Of a DNA stretch of 64,000 nucleotides, positions 27,512 to 36,803 are shown one piece after another. How positions within the stretch are numbered: position 1 is the first letter of the stretch; every line of letters begins with the position of its first letter. The position numbers were made by a program, and so were the translations under genes. Location: contig CAJTQV010000001.1 in the NCBI GenBank assembly GCA_910578385.1, positions 124,001-188,000 of the forward strand. The letters are read 5' to 3'. Below the pieces are notes generated by a model. It did no database searches, had not been told where the DNA came from, and saw only the letters and a program-made list of their open reading frames with translations. Source of the DNA: an uncultured Muribaculaceae bacterium (GTDB lineage: Bacteria > Bacteroidota > Bacteroidia > Bacteroidales > Muribaculaceae).

Positions 27512-27538
27512 ATAGTGTTGGCAGACCGGTGGCCGGAA

Positions 27539-27943
27539 TCATCTGCGGCCGCCGTTGACCGGAGGCAGGAACGCGTCGGGATAATGACGCATCTTGTAAT
27601 TGTCGCGGTTGCCGGTGAAGGTCACAATGTCGAACCTGTATTGGTACAGTTTGGTTTCCCTTCTAAGATATACGTCGGCGCCATTGATTATGCGGCTCCG
27701 CTTTTTGAAGTTGATTGATGAGAGAGCTTCATCTTCGCTTGAAGATCTTGCCTTGACCTCTACAAACACCATGGTGCGGTCTTTCTCAAGTATAAGGTCG
27801 ATTTCAAGATTCCCCAGCCTCCAGTTGCGTTCTCTTATCACATAACCTTCTTTCAGGAAATACTCAGCGGCCAGAGCTTCGGCTTCCTGTCCCCATTCTC
27901 TGTTTTCGGCACCGAGTTTCTGCCTCTCCGTCTTGTTCATCAC
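27539..27943 (-). CDS. yraN: YraN/UPF0102-family endonuclease-fold protein
   Basis: The 134-residue cytoplasmic protein belongs to the UPF0102 family, which has a restriction-endonuclease-like fold. The conserved parts are GQEAEALAAEYFLKEGY near the N-terminus, then NLEIDLI and MVFVEVKAR, which supply the Glu-Asp-ExK pattern of a PD-(D/E)xK site. Length is normal. It starts 8 bases after the nadC stop and so is probably co-transcribed with nadC. The in vivo function of the family is not settled; a role in DNA processing is inferred from the fold. Confidence 0.9.
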   Translation of the reverse strand: MMNKTERQKLGAENREWGQEAEALAAEYFLKEGYVIRERNWRLGNLEIDLILEKDRTMVFVEVKARSSSEDEALSSINFKKRSRIINGADVYLRRETKLYQYRFDIVTFTGNRDNYKMRHYPDAFLPPVNGGRR

Positions 27944-27951
27944 TTAGGCTG

Positions 27952-28800
27952 TCAGACTGCCTTGAAACTCATGTCGAGTCCCTTGACACTGTGGGTGAGC
28001 GCTCCTACAGAGATGAAGTCAACGCCGGCTTCTCCGTATGCACGGAGGTTGTCTATGGTAATTCCTCCTGATGATTCGGTCTCGAATTCTCCGTCAACGA
28101 GTTTCACTGCCTCTTTAGTCAATTCCGGGGTGAAATTATCAAACATGATACGGTCTACGCCACCATGTTCCTTAACCCGGCGGATGTCGTCAAGGCTTCT
28201 GACCTCGACCTCAATCTTGAGATCCTTGTTATTCTCACGGCAGTATTCCTGTGCGCGTGTAATGGCTTTCTCTATGCCTCCTGCGAAGTCAATGTGGTTG
28301 TCCTTTATGAGAATCATGTCGAAAAGGCCGATACGGTGATTTGTGCCGCCTCCAATTTTCACAGCCTCTTTTTCAAGCATGCGCATTCCGGGTGTAGTCT
28401 TGCGTGTGTCGAGTACTCTTGTATGCAACCCGGCGAGTTCGTTCTGATAGCGACGTGTCATCGTTGCCACACCGCTCATGCGCTGCATGATGTTGAGCAT
28501 GGTACGTTCTGCGATGAGAAGTGCGCGTACAGGACCCTCCGCAGTGAAAGCTACATCTCCTTTGCGGACCTCGGCTCCGTCGTTGATGAAAATCTCCATC
28601 TTGATTGAAGGATCAACTTTCTCAAGTACCTTCTTCGCTACCTCGACACCTGCGAGTATTCCATCTTCCTTGATGATAAGACGGCTCGTGCCCATGGCAT
28701 CTGCCGGAATGGTCGAGAGGGTAGTATGGTCTCCGTCTCCAAGATCTTCAGCAAATGCCAGATTAAGGAGGTCGTCAATAAGTTCTTCTTTAGTTTTCAT
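27952..28800 (-). CDS. nadC: Nicotinate-nucleotide diphosphorylase (quinolinate phosphoribosyltransferase)
   Basis: This enzyme turns quinolinate and PRPP into nicotinate mononucleotide, CO2 and pyrophosphate in de novo NAD synthesis. Its 282 residues are standard. Typical segments are the N-terminal FAEDLGDGDHTT, the TMLNIMQRMSGVAT helix, TRKTTPGMR, which contributes basic substrate contacts, and the C-terminal SSGGITIDNLRAYGEAGVDFISVG, where the PRPP phosphate binds. nadA and nadB are not in the window. yraN follows directly. A perfect palindrome separates it from the upstream peptidase gene. Confidence 0.97.
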   Translation of the reverse strand: MKTKEELIDDLLNLAFAEDLGDGDHTTLSTIPADAMGTSRLIIKEDGILAGVEVAKKVLEKVDPSIKMEIFINDGAEVRKGDVAFTAEGPVRALLIAERTMLNIMQRMSGVATMTRRYQNELAGLHTRVLDTRKTTPGMRMLEKEAVKIGGGTNHRIGLFDMILIKDNHIDFAGGIEKAITRAQEYCRENNKDLKIEVEVRSLDDIRRVKEHGGVDRIMFDNFTPELTKEAVKLVDGEFETESSGGITIDNLRAYGEAGVDFISVGALTHSVKGLDMSFKAV

Positions 28801-28832
28801 ATATTATATGGTAGTTGTATTGAATAAAATAT

Positions 28833-28878
28833 ATTGTGTCAAAAAGTTAAAGTAATTACTTTAACTTTTTGACACAAT
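28833..28878 (-). terminator. Perfect 46-bp palindrome, terminator of the M3 peptidase gene
   Basis: The arms meet with no loop bases: TTGTGTCAAAAAGTTAAAGTAA (22 bases at 28834-28855) is the exact complement of 28856-28877, with one more A-T pair outside. In RNA the centre would open to a 4-base or larger loop. It sits 14 bases after the peptidase stop and 32 bases before the nadC start. Confidence 0.7.
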
Positions 28879-28892
28879 TATCTGGTTTTCAT

Positions 28893-31031
28893 TTATTTGA
28901 TTCCGTCGCGCTCAAGAAGTGCGTCAACGGTCGGTTTCTTTCCGCGGAATTCTATGTAAAGTTCCATCGGGTCTTTTGTGTCGCCCGACTGAAGCATCTT
29001 GAGGAACTTGGCAGCGGTCTTCTGGTCAAAGATACCATTCTCTTTGAATGCTGCGAAAGCGTCAGCATCAAGCTCCTCTGCCCATTTGTAACCGTAGTAT
29101 CCTGCTGCATAACCACCTGAGAAGATATGGCCGAATGAGGGAGAAAGCACGCATCCGGGAACAGCCTCGAAAATGCGGACTGGTTCCTGCGATGCGGCTT
29201 CGAATTCCTCTATGTCAGCAGAGGCGCGCAGCGGTTCGGTTATGGTGTGGTATGCCATGTCAAGGTAACCGAATCCGAGCTGGCGCATGGTCGAGTAAGC
29301 CGCTCCATACTGGGCAGCCTTTACGAAGCGGTCAACAAGGTCTGCGGGGATTTTCTTGCCGGTTTTGTAATGACGGGCAAAGCCATCAAGATATTCCTTG
29401 CGTGTGAGGAAGTTCTCGTTGAACTGAGAGAAAAGCTCCACGAAGTCATGGTCAACGTTTGTACCGCTGAGTGATTCATATTTAGCTTCGGCTGAAAGAC
29501 CGTGAAGGGCATGTCCGAACTCGTGGAGGAATGTCTCGACCTCATCGGCGGTAAGGAGCACAGGGTCGTTGCCAATCGGTTTTGAGAAGTTGCAGACAAT
29601 GGAGATGAGAGGAAGTGTCTTGTTGCCTTCGTCATCCTTGCTCTCCGTGCGGAATTCTGTCATCCATGCGCCGGGAGCTTTTCCCGCACGATAGAAGAAG
29701 TCTGCATAGAGGAGACCGAGCAAATCGCCGTTCTTCTTGTAGACCTCGTAGATTCTTACGTCGGGGTGATACTTGTCAACCTTGTTGGTCTCCTTGAACT
29801 TGTAGCCGTAAAGTTTTGTGGCGAGTCCAAACACACCGTCGATTGTGCGGTTTAGCTCAAAGTAGGGCTTGAGATCCTCGTCGTTGAATGAATAACGGGC
29901 ATTTTTAAGTTTGTCGGACCAGTATGAGTAATCCCACGGCATCATGACGAAGTCATTGCCTTCCGATGCCCGGGCGAAGTCCTGGATCTCGGCAATCTCC
30001 TTGCGCATAGGTTCTGTGTACGCGTTGCGGAGATCCTCGAGGAATGACATTACAGTCTCGGGAGTCTTTGCCATTGTCTCTTCGAGCGCGTACTCAGCGA
30101 AGTTCTTATGACCCATGAGACGTGCTATTTCGAGACGTACGTTGGCGATGTCTTTAAGAATCTGCATGTTGTCGAACTCACCCGAAGTATTGGTGCTTCC
30201 GTAAAGCTCGTAGAGCTGCTTGCGGAGATCGCGACGGTCAGAATATGTCATGAACGGGCCGTAGCTCGGACGGAAGATGGTTACAAGATACATTGACTCG
30301 TCATCCGCTTTACCCTCTTCTGCGAGAGCCTCGGCGGCGGCAGCGCGGTACGCGGCCTTTATCGACTCAGGGATACCGGTAAGATCCTCTGCCTTGAGCC
30401 ATATACGGCGTACCGGGTCACTCATGGCATTGGTTACGTTCTGAGCGAATTTAACATTGAGGTCGGAGAGTTCAGCGTTAAGTTTGCGGAATTTCTCGCG
30501 ATCCTCTCCTTTGAGATTCGCTCCGGAATGGACGAAACCCCTGTATGTCTTCTCGATAAGGCGACGGTCCTCGTCGGTGAGCGACGGATCATCGTTACGG
30601 TGCTCATATACCTGACGGACACGGTCCCACAGACGCTCGTTAAGCATCATGTTGGTTGAGTGTTCCGAAAGAAGAGGAGTGACTCTTGTCATGGCGTTCA
30701 TGAGGGTCGTGTCACCCGTGGCATGCTCAAGATTGCTGAGTGCAAGAACCGATCTGTTGAGCACTTTGCCGCTGCGGTCAAGTGCAACGATTGTATTTTC
30801 AAATGTCGGAACGCTCCGCTGGTTGCAGATTGCGTCTATTTCCTGATTCTGGAGCTTGATTCCTTCAAGGACTCCTTCTTCATAGTCGGCTGCCTTAAGC
30901 GTGGAGAGAGGCATTGTTCCGAACGGCGCATCAGATCCGGTTATTAGCGGATTGGCCGCGGAGCACTCGACGTTAGATGCTACTGTCATAAGGGTCAGTG
31001 CTGTTACTGAGTTGATAATTAATTTTCTCAT
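28893..31031 (-). CDS. dcp: M3-family metallopeptidase (peptidyl-dipeptidase Dcp/oligopeptidase A-like)
   Basis: This zinc peptidase degrades small peptides. It has 712 residues, the usual size. The metal-binding motif is in VETFLHEFGHALHGL (HExxH), and the third ligand, a glutamate, falls about 25 residues downstream in the DHDFVELFSQFNENFL region. A signal peptide (MRKLIINSVTALTLMTVASNVE) indicates export to the periplasm, as for E. coli Dcp homologues of Bacteroidetes. The peptide begins near PLITGSDAPFGTMPLSTLKAADYE, the conserved start of the mature family. It is transcribed alone, ending at a strong palindromic terminator. Confidence 0.93.
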   Translation of the reverse strand: MRKLIINSVTALTLMTVASNVECSAANPLITGSDAPFGTMPLSTLKAADYEEGVLEGIKLQNQEIDAICNQRSVPTFENTIVALDRSGKVLNRSVLALSNLEHATGDTTLMNAMTRVTPLLSEHSTNMMLNERLWDRVRQVYEHRNDDPSLTDEDRRLIEKTYRGFVHSGANLKGEDREKFRKLNAELSDLNVKFAQNVTNAMSDPVRRIWLKAEDLTGIPESIKAAYRAAAAEALAEEGKADDESMYLVTIFRPSYGPFMTYSDRRDLRKQLYELYGSTNTSGEFDNMQILKDIANVRLEIARLMGHKNFAEYALEETMAKTPETVMSFLEDLRNAYTEPMRKEIAEIQDFARASEGNDFVMMPWDYSYWSDKLKNARYSFNDEDLKPYFELNRTIDGVFGLATKLYGYKFKETNKVDKYHPDVRIYEVYKKNGDLLGLLYADFFYRAGKAPGAWMTEFRTESKDDEGNKTLPLISIVCNFSKPIGNDPVLLTADEVETFLHEFGHALHGLSAEAKYESLSGTNVDHDFVELFSQFNENFLTRKEYLDGFARHYKTGKKIPADLVDRFVKAAQYGAAYSTMRQLGFGYLDMAYHTITEPLRASADIEEFEAASQEPVRIFEAVPGCVLSPSFGHIFSGGYAAGYYGYKWAEELDADAFAAFKENGIFDQKTAAKFLKMLQSGDTKDPMELYIEFRGKKPTVDALLERDGIK

Positions 31032-31082
31032 ATGTGTTTTATTGGTAATAAACTTTTCAATGTAAAGGGAAGGGTAGTGGCA

Positions 31083-31751
31083 TCAGAAATTGACACCGAC
31101 CACAAGCTTGGCATAAAATACGTCGCGAGTGTCAATGTCGATTTTGACTCTGCTCGCCTCGCTGAAGTTCTGGTAAGCGCACGAAAGTATTATGTATGAT
31201 TTCGCCGTGCTCGTCTGCTGAAGGTTTATGCCAACACCGAGCGCGCTGTAAAAGTCTCCGACAGTTCCGGCTCCTTTTACTGTATTGAAGGAATAACCTG
31301 CCTGAAGGTTGAGGAACAGCAACGATGGCTTTTTCCTGAAACTTGTGCGGAGCACAGCGTAAACCGGAATAAAATTGTTGCCGGAATGTATGGAGCGGTG
31401 TATTCCCGCGCCGATACCGGCAAGTTTTATATACGGATTCTTGTAACCCAAGAGAACATCTGCGTCAAACGAAGAGAGGTCATGGCTTGTCAGGTCAACC
31501 GATGCTCCGGTTTCAGCACCCCATGTGAAATGAGAGAAAGCGAGACTTTTGGTCTTGCCCGGAAAGAAACTCTCGCGCGCATCGTCATTGTCAACGGTAT
31601 CCCGTTCAAGATTGCCGGATGCGCCTCCGGCATTCAACACAATCCCATCCTGATTGAGCTTTACTTTCTTTGCTACGGCCTGGGGAGCCGGTGCGAGAAA
31701 ATAGAGCAAGCCTATAGTAAAGACTGCAATTTTCTTGGAAATCTTTACCAT
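31083..31751 (-). CDS. Secreted beta-barrel-like protein, function unknown
   Basis: With the start at 31751 the product has 222 residues and a clear signal peptide (MVKISKKIAVFTIGLLYF, cleaved near QAVA). The frame continues upstream to 31925, but that part overlaps the end of rpoD and has no signal-like or conserved character. The mature part alternates polar and hydrophobic residues (LLGYKNPYIKLAGIGAGI, LLFLNLQAGYSF, SYIILSCAYQNF, YAKLVVGVNF) as in an 8-stranded outer-membrane barrel, and ends in phenylalanine as barrels do. I recognise no named family. It starts 52 bases after rpoD and may be read from the same transcript. Confidence 0.75.
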   Translation of the reverse strand: MVKISKKIAVFTIGLLYFLAPAPQAVAKKVKLNQDGIVLNAGGASGNLERDTVDNDDARESFFPGKTKSLAFSHFTWGAETGASVDLTSHDLSSFDADVLLGYKNPYIKLAGIGAGIHRSIHSGNNFIPVYAVLRTSFRKKPSLLFLNLQAGYSFNTVKGAGTVGDFYSALGVGINLQQTSTAKSYIILSCAYQNFSEASRVKIDIDTRDVFYAKLVVGVNF

Positions 31752-31803
31752 AGGCTTGATGATTGATGTTGAATTCTCTTGACAGCTGACTCGGCGGAGA
31801 ATA

Positions 31804-32664
31804 TTACTCACCGAGGTAGCTCTTGAGAAGTTTGCTTTTCTGACCTTTGAGCCTGCGGATAGCTTTCTCTTTGATCTGACGCACGCGTTCGCGTGTGAGG
31901 TCAAATTTGGCTCCAATCTCCTCAAGGGTCATCTCCTGGCATCCTATACCGAAGAACATCTTCAGGATGTCTCGCTCACGGTCGTAGAGCTGCTTGAGCG
32001 CACGGTCCACCTCTTTGGAGAGTGATTCCTGGTTAAGACTTGCGTCGGCCATGGGGCTGTCCTCGTTGTTGAGGACATCAAGAAGCGAGTTGTCCTCACC
32101 CTCTACAAACGGTGCGTCAACCGAGATGTGGCGACCTGAAACCTGGATGGTATCGGAGATTTTGTCAACCGGCATGTCAAGCCGCTCGGCAAGCTCCTCT
32201 GTGCTCGGACGTCGCTCGTTCTCCTGCTCGAAACGCGACATCTCTTTTGTAATCTTGTTGAGCGATCCAACCTGATTGAGCGGAAGACGCACTATGCGCG
32301 ACTGCTCGGCGAGAGCCTGCAGGATGGACTGACGGATCCACCACACGGCATACGAGATAAACTTGAAACCTCGTGTCTCATCAAATTTTTGCGCTGCTCT
32401 GATTAGACCAAGATTGCCTTCATTGATTAAGTCGGGAAGACTGAGGCCTTGGTTCTGGTATTGTTTTGCCACTGACACCACAAAACGCAAATTGGCTTTT
32501 GTCAATTTCTCGAGCGCTGCATGGTCTCCTTTCTTAATTCGCTGGGCCAGTTCTACCTCCTCACTAACGGAGATCAGCTCCTCGCGACCTATTTCCTGCA
32601 GATACTTGTCGAGTGACGCGCTTTCGCGGTTGGTGATTGATTTTGTTATCTTTAGTTGTCTCAT
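31804..32664 (-). CDS. rpoD: Primary RNA polymerase sigma factor, Bacteroidetes type
   Basis: The 286-residue sigma-70 factor directs housekeeping transcription, including the TAnnTTTG promoters noted here. It lacks region 1.1, as Bacteroidetes primary sigma factors do. Region 1.2 is ASLDKYLQEIGREELIS. Region 2 runs from about 60 to 130 with GLSLPDLINEGNLGL and FISYAVWWIRQSILQAL. Region 3 follows LNQVGSLNKITKEMS. Region 4.2 carries LTLEEIGAKFDLTRERVRQI at about 245-265. It is divided from the methyltransferase gene by a 256-bp AT-rich spacer, which should hold its promoter. Confidence 0.97.
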   Translation of the reverse strand: MRQLKITKSITNRESASLDKYLQEIGREELISVSEEVELAQRIKKGDHAALEKLTKANLRFVVSVAKQYQNQGLSLPDLINEGNLGLIRAAQKFDETRGFKFISYAVWWIRQSILQALAEQSRIVRLPLNQVGSLNKITKEMSRFEQENERRPSTEELAERLDMPVDKISDTIQVSGRHISVDAPFVEGEDNSLLDVLNNEDSPMADASLNQESLSKEVDRALKQLYDRERDILKMFFGIGCQEMTLEEIGAKFDLTRERVRQIKEKAIRRLKGQKSKLLKSYLGE

Positions 32665-32920
32665 GTCTCTTTCTAAAATTCAGCACGGTCTGTCACGACA
32701 GACCCTACGTACAATATCAATCACAGAAAATGCCACAACCTGCCAATTTCTCTTTTCATCGAAAAATCGTGGGGTCATTTCCGCATTTTCACAATGATCT
32801 TTGTAAAGTCACGCTATGACTTCTATATAATAACACGCACACGCGTGAAATATTTTATTTTAATCGTATAATTTTTGTAAAAATTTTCTCATCCGTGTCA
32901 AGTCCCCGATTATCAACGTT

Positions 32921-33718
32921 TCATCGGCGCAGTTCCCAGAAGGTTACTGCTGCGGCTGCTGCCACGTTGAGCGAGTCCACACCATGATGCATCGGTATTT
33001 TAACCACATAGTCGCTTTCGGAAATAATCTTTTTGGGGAGTCCGTCTCCCTCAGTGCCGAATATGACCGCAAGCCGCTGACATTCTTTCAATCTCGGGTC
33101 GTCAAGTGAGATGGAATCGTCGCTGAGAGCTAAAGCTGCTGTCGTGATCCCCATTTCGCGCAGCTCTTTCTCCGGATTAAGGCACATGGTCCACGGTACA
33201 GTGAATACTGTCCCCATCGAAACTCGCACCGCCCGGCGGTTCAGCGGATCACAGGCATCGGATGACAGCACAACAGCATCGACTCCCATGGCTGATGCAG
33301 ACCGGAATATCGCGCCGATGTTGGTGGTGTCGGTCACGCTGCGTATCACCGCGACAAGACGCGCATCGCCACATATGTCATGCAAAGAGGGGAGCGGTTT
33401 CCGCTCCATGGCGCACAAAACACCTCGGGTCAATGTATAGCCTGTAAGCGATGCCAGAGCCTCTCTATCGGCCGTATAGACGGGCGTATCAGGGCATCTT
33501 CCTATTATGTCGGAGGCGTCGCCGGTGATGTGTTTCCGTTCGCACAGTATTGAAAGCGGCTTGTATCCATGGTCGAGTGCCACCCTTATAACCTTGGGGC
33601 TTTCGGCTATGAATATTCCCATCTCACCCTCTTTGCCCGCTCTAAGCGCACTTTCTGTGAGCCGTGCGTACGCGTCGAGGGTGCTGTCGTTTATGTCGTT
33701 GATTTCAATTATTGGCAT
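32921..33718 (-). CDS. TrmH/SpoU-family RNA 2'-O-methyltransferase
   Basis: The 265-residue SPOUT-class methyltransferase transfers a methyl group from SAM to a ribose 2'-hydroxyl in tRNA or rRNA. The C-terminal catalytic part shows the three SpoU motifs: motif 1 TDTTNIGAIFRSASAMGVD (Asn and Arg of the active site), motif 2 LAVIFGTEGDGLPKKI, and motif 3 KIPMHHGVDSLNVAAAAAV. The N-terminal about 100 residues are an L30e-like substrate-binding region (ESPKVIRVALDHGYKPLSIL). The target nucleotide cannot be deduced. A -7 element lies at 33773. Confidence 0.93.
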   Translation of the reverse strand: MPIIEINDINDSTLDAYARLTESALRAGKEGEMGIFIAESPKVIRVALDHGYKPLSILCERKHITGDASDIIGRCPDTPVYTADREALASLTGYTLTRGVLCAMERKPLPSLHDICGDARLVAVIRSVTDTTNIGAIFRSASAMGVDAVVLSSDACDPLNRRAVRVSMGTVFTVPWTMCLNPEKELREMGITTAALALSDDSISLDDPRLKECQRLAVIFGTEGDGLPKKIISESDYVVKIPMHHGVDSLNVAAAAAVTFWELRR

Positions 33719-33772
33719 GGTGGTTCACTTCTCTTCGAGTAGTCCGTTTTAAAATACGGACAAAATTTTCTG

Positions 33773-33780
33773 CAAAATTA
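33773..33780 (-). promoter_or_regulatory. Bacteroidetes -7 element for the RNA methyltransferase
   Basis: The minus strand reads TAATTTTG, about 55 bases before the start codon at 33718. Confidence 0.5.
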
Positions 33781-33905
33781 ATAAAAATCGGCTTTCACTG
33801 CCAACCATATGAGTTGAAAATACCGTTATAGGGTTAGATTCTCTTTAAACCTATAAGTAGCTGTTTAACTTGAACAGCTGTTTATATCTGTCTAAACTAT
33901 CATAT

Positions 33906-35303
33906 ATGGATAAAACCAAGGCAAAGGCCGGTATGGTCAGATCGTGGCGCGACCTTCTGAGCTATTTCAATGTCAAGGATGACCTCGAACCCCAGAATGA
34001 CATTGAAATCAGCATACGGTCGGGTGTTTCTTTCAAGGGAAGCCAGTTGTTGACACTGATTTTCGCGATTTTCATCGCATCGCTCGGACTGAATACCAAC
34101 AGTATTCCGGTCATTATCGGTGCCATGCTCATATCCCCGCTGATGGGACCAATCATCGGTATGGGACTCGGAATCGCCGTGCAGGATTTTGAACTTGTGC
34201 GCCGTAGCCTCAAGAATATCACAGCAGCGGTGATTGGTTCTCTGCTGACATCGGCTCTCTATTTCCTTATTTCCCCCCAATATGAAGGTGCAAGCCAGTT
34301 GCTCGCCAGAACGTCACCCTCGATCTATGATGTCTTCGTAGCCTTGTTCGGCGGCGCCGCCGGCATTCTCAGCATCGCCGCGAAGAACAAAGGACAGGTT
34401 TTGCCCGGTGTCGCGATTGCAACCTCTCTTATGCCTCCTCTCTGTACAGCCGGATATGGTCTGGCCACAATGCAGATGCACTTCCTTTTCGGTGCGCTGT
34501 ATCTCTTCTTCACCAACATGATTTTCATCTTCTTTGCCACATGGATTGGTATAAAGCTGATGGGATTCAAACATGTTGTCTATCAGAATGAGAAACGCGC
34601 CCGCAAAATGCAGGCTGTGGCATATTCAATTGTGGCAGCCACAATCGGTGTCAGTGTCTATCTGACTGTTGTCATGATAAACCGGAATCTTTTTCTCGAC
34701 AATGCCTCGAAATTCGTGCAGAATGAGATGGTATTTCCCAACACGCAGGTACTGTCGCATAATGAGTATGTCAAAAATGGCAAACGCTATATTGACGTGA
34801 CTTTGATAGGGGAGGCCCTGCCCAAGGACTCCCTGCAGCTTGCAATGATGAACAAACTGGATTCCGTTGGTCTCGGAGGCACCGTGCTTAATATAAAGCA
34901 GGGCTTCTCGCTCTCGCGTACTGACCTTGACGAAACCGCAAATGCCGATAAGTTCTATCAGCTCATGCAAGCCGAGATTGCACAGCGGCAGAGCGCGATT
35001 GACTCGCTAAAGGCAATAGTGGATCTGCATGAGCAGTTCTCAGATGAAAGTGTAAAGGTGTCGCCCGAGATAAAGGTGCTCTTTCCATCAATACGCGACA
35101 TCGCACTTTCGCAGATGGTTGCCTCGTCGGTCGAGAGCAGTTCCACAGATACGGTCAGCATGATATTTGTCAACGCGCCGGGTGGAGTGTCGGCTTCGGA
35201 AAGACAGAAACTCATAGATTACATGGAGGTACGTCTCGGTCGAAAGAATATACATCTGACCGTCAATCCGGCGAATTTCCCATGGCCGTCGGTAAAGGAG
35301 TAG
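33906..35303 (+). CDS. DUF389-domain membrane protein
   Basis: The 465-residue inner-membrane protein is started at 33906 (MDKTKAKAGMVRSW). The 12 upstream codons add nothing conserved. The DUF389 domain spans about residues 45-225 with some six transmembrane helices, including the family signature NSIPVIIGAMLISPLMGPIIG and the later VLPGVAIATSLMPPLCTAGYG. A seventh helix near 240 (YSIVAATIGVSVYLTVVM) leads to a long soluble C-terminal part (about 265-465). That part ends in an amphipathic segment with QRQSAIDSLKAIVDLHEQF, probably outside the cytoplasm. Transport function has been suggested for the family but is unproven. No partner gene is evident. Confidence 0.9.
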   Translation: MDKTKAKAGMVRSWRDLLSYFNVKDDLEPQNDIEISIRSGVSFKGSQLLTLIFAIFIASLGLNTNSIPVIIGAMLISPLMGPIIGMGLGIAVQDFELVRRSLKNITAAVIGSLLTSALYFLISPQYEGASQLLARTSPSIYDVFVALFGGAAGILSIAAKNKGQVLPGVAIATSLMPPLCTAGYGLATMQMHFLFGALYLFFTNMIFIFFATWIGIKLMGFKHVVYQNEKRARKMQAVAYSIVAATIGVSVYLTVVMINRNLFLDNASKFVQNEMVFPNTQVLSHNEYVKNGKRYIDVTLIGEALPKDSLQLAMMNKLDSVGLGGTVLNIKQGFSLSRTDLDETANADKFYQLMQAEIAQRQSAIDSLKAIVDLHEQFSDESVKVSPEIKVLFPSIRDIALSQMVASSVESSSTDTVSMIFVNAPGGVSASERQKLIDYMEVRLGRKNIHLTVNPANFPWPSVKE

Positions 35304-35413
35304 CTCGACTTTTATAATATAATAACGTCGGTAGGGTAGACGTTTTACAGTCAAAGCAGATTCAGTTTATGCTTTTACTATAATATGGACGGCTACAGCT
35401 GTCACAACCGATT

Positions 35414-36766
35414 ATGATAAAGAAGATTTGTTTGCTCCTCGCCGCCACATCAGTGTGTGCTTCTCTTCAGGCCGCCATTCAGGTTTCGTTTGCCGGGGTT
35501 TCGCATGAGGTCATATCAGTGGCTCCGGATAAAAACACGGGGCTCGAAACAGTATATGTTGTCTATGATTCATCTGCTGTCTCGGAAATGTCGATTGCCG
35601 GATTCAGTTCATCTGCAACGGTTTCGAAATACAGCAATCTCGGTGGCGGTTATGCGCAGCCGGTTCCCTCTTCATATATTGATGGAAATATTGTCGTGAC
35701 TCGGCCGGAAGGAGACATGGGCTATATTGTAGAGGAAAATGGCAGAAACACTTGCTTCTGGCTCACTGATTATCTTCCGCACAGGCTCTCTCTCAATTCT
35801 GTCTCGGCTTCGGCGCAACAGGAATGTGAGAGCACAACTTTAGAAGTGGCTGGCTCAGGAGATGCAATCCATTATTATTCAATTGATGGCCGTCAGTGCG
35901 AATTGAGCCGCGACATAAAAGTGGAATACAAGAATTTGGAATGGAGCGAGGAAAGTGAATCATACCTCCAGCATGATATGACAAAGGAGATTTCGCATAT
36001 CACGAGCACCGTTTCTCTAACTCCACCATTATATTGTAATTCAGTTGTTTATGTGTCTGGTGACAAGTTCCTTGAAACATGGGGAATGGGTATGGAGATT
36101 GAGTCTCAATTGATTATGGCCAACGGACTGGCAGTTCAGACCAAAGCGGAGCAGACAAATGCTGAGGATGATGACGATCCTGATGCAGACGCTTCTAATA
36201 TGATCAGCACTGACACCCAGGGACTCGGCGGTTCGGCACCGGCTGACTTCACGTTTACCGCATACACGACCGATGCTGTTATACACAACGAGTGGCAGAT
36301 TGCAGCCGACCAGAACTTCGAATACATAGACTATCGTTTCAACGAGCAGAATCTCGATTATACATTCACCGAAGAAGGCACTTACTATGTGCGCTTTGTA
36401 GGTAGCAACAGCGACGGCACGTGCGAGACCTACGGAGAGACCTATACCATAGGAATCGGCTCGTCAGATCTGAGGATACCGAATGCTTTCACACCAAATG
36501 ATGATGGAGTCAACGATGTGTGGAAAGTAGGCTACCGGTCATTGCTGAGCTTCCGCTGTACGATTTTTGACAGATACGGCAACGAGATTTTCAAATTCTC
36601 AGACCCGACACAAGGCTGGGACGGAAAATACAAAGGGAAGTACGTAAAGCCCGGAGTATATTTCTACGTCATAGAAGCCAAAGGTGCCGACGGCAAAACC
36701 TACAAGAAAGGCGGCGACATCAACATCATCAAATCAAAACGCTACACCAACACCGCGACCGAGTAA
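35414..36766 (+). CDS. Secreted protein with T9SS type B (gliding motility-associated CHU_C) C-terminal domain
   Basis: The 450-residue protein has a signal peptide (MIKKICLLLAATSVCASLQA). A poorly conserved beta-rich N-terminal region covers about 20-260, with an acidic DDDDPDAD patch near 255. A PKD-like domain follows at about 270-345 (NEWQIAADQNF, then EEGTYYVRFVGSNSDGTCE). The C-terminal sorting domain is unmistakable: IPNAFTPNDDGVNDVWKVG, IFDRYGNEIFKF, GWDGKYKGKYVKPGVYFYVI. The type IX secretion system carries such proteins across the outer membrane. No T9SS core gene is in the window. A 9-bp tandem array and a terminator follow the gene. Confidence 0.9.
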   Translation: MIKKICLLLAATSVCASLQAAIQVSFAGVSHEVISVAPDKNTGLETVYVVYDSSAVSEMSIAGFSSSATVSKYSNLGGGYAQPVPSSYIDGNIVVTRPEGDMGYIVEENGRNTCFWLTDYLPHRLSLNSVSASAQQECESTTLEVAGSGDAIHYYSIDGRQCELSRDIKVEYKNLEWSEESESYLQHDMTKEISHITSTVSLTPPLYCNSVVYVSGDKFLETWGMGMEIESQLIMANGLAVQTKAEQTNAEDDDDPDADASNMISTDTQGLGGSAPADFTFTAYTTDAVIHNEWQIAADQNFEYIDYRFNEQNLDYTFTEEGTYYVRFVGSNSDGTCETYGETYTIGIGSSDLRIPNAFTPNDDGVNDVWKVGYRSLLSFRCTIFDRYGNEIFKFSDPTQGWDGKYKGKYVKPGVYFYVIEAKGADGKTYKKGGDINIIKSKRYTNTATE

Positions 36767-36803
36767 CTTCCGACCACCAGCCAGCCACAGCACCAGCCGA
36801 ATT

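Noticed and set aside
31083..31925. 280-residue version of the barrel-like protein starting at 31925
   Set aside because: The added 58 residues overlap the end of rpoD in another frame and would bury the signal peptide that begins at 31751.
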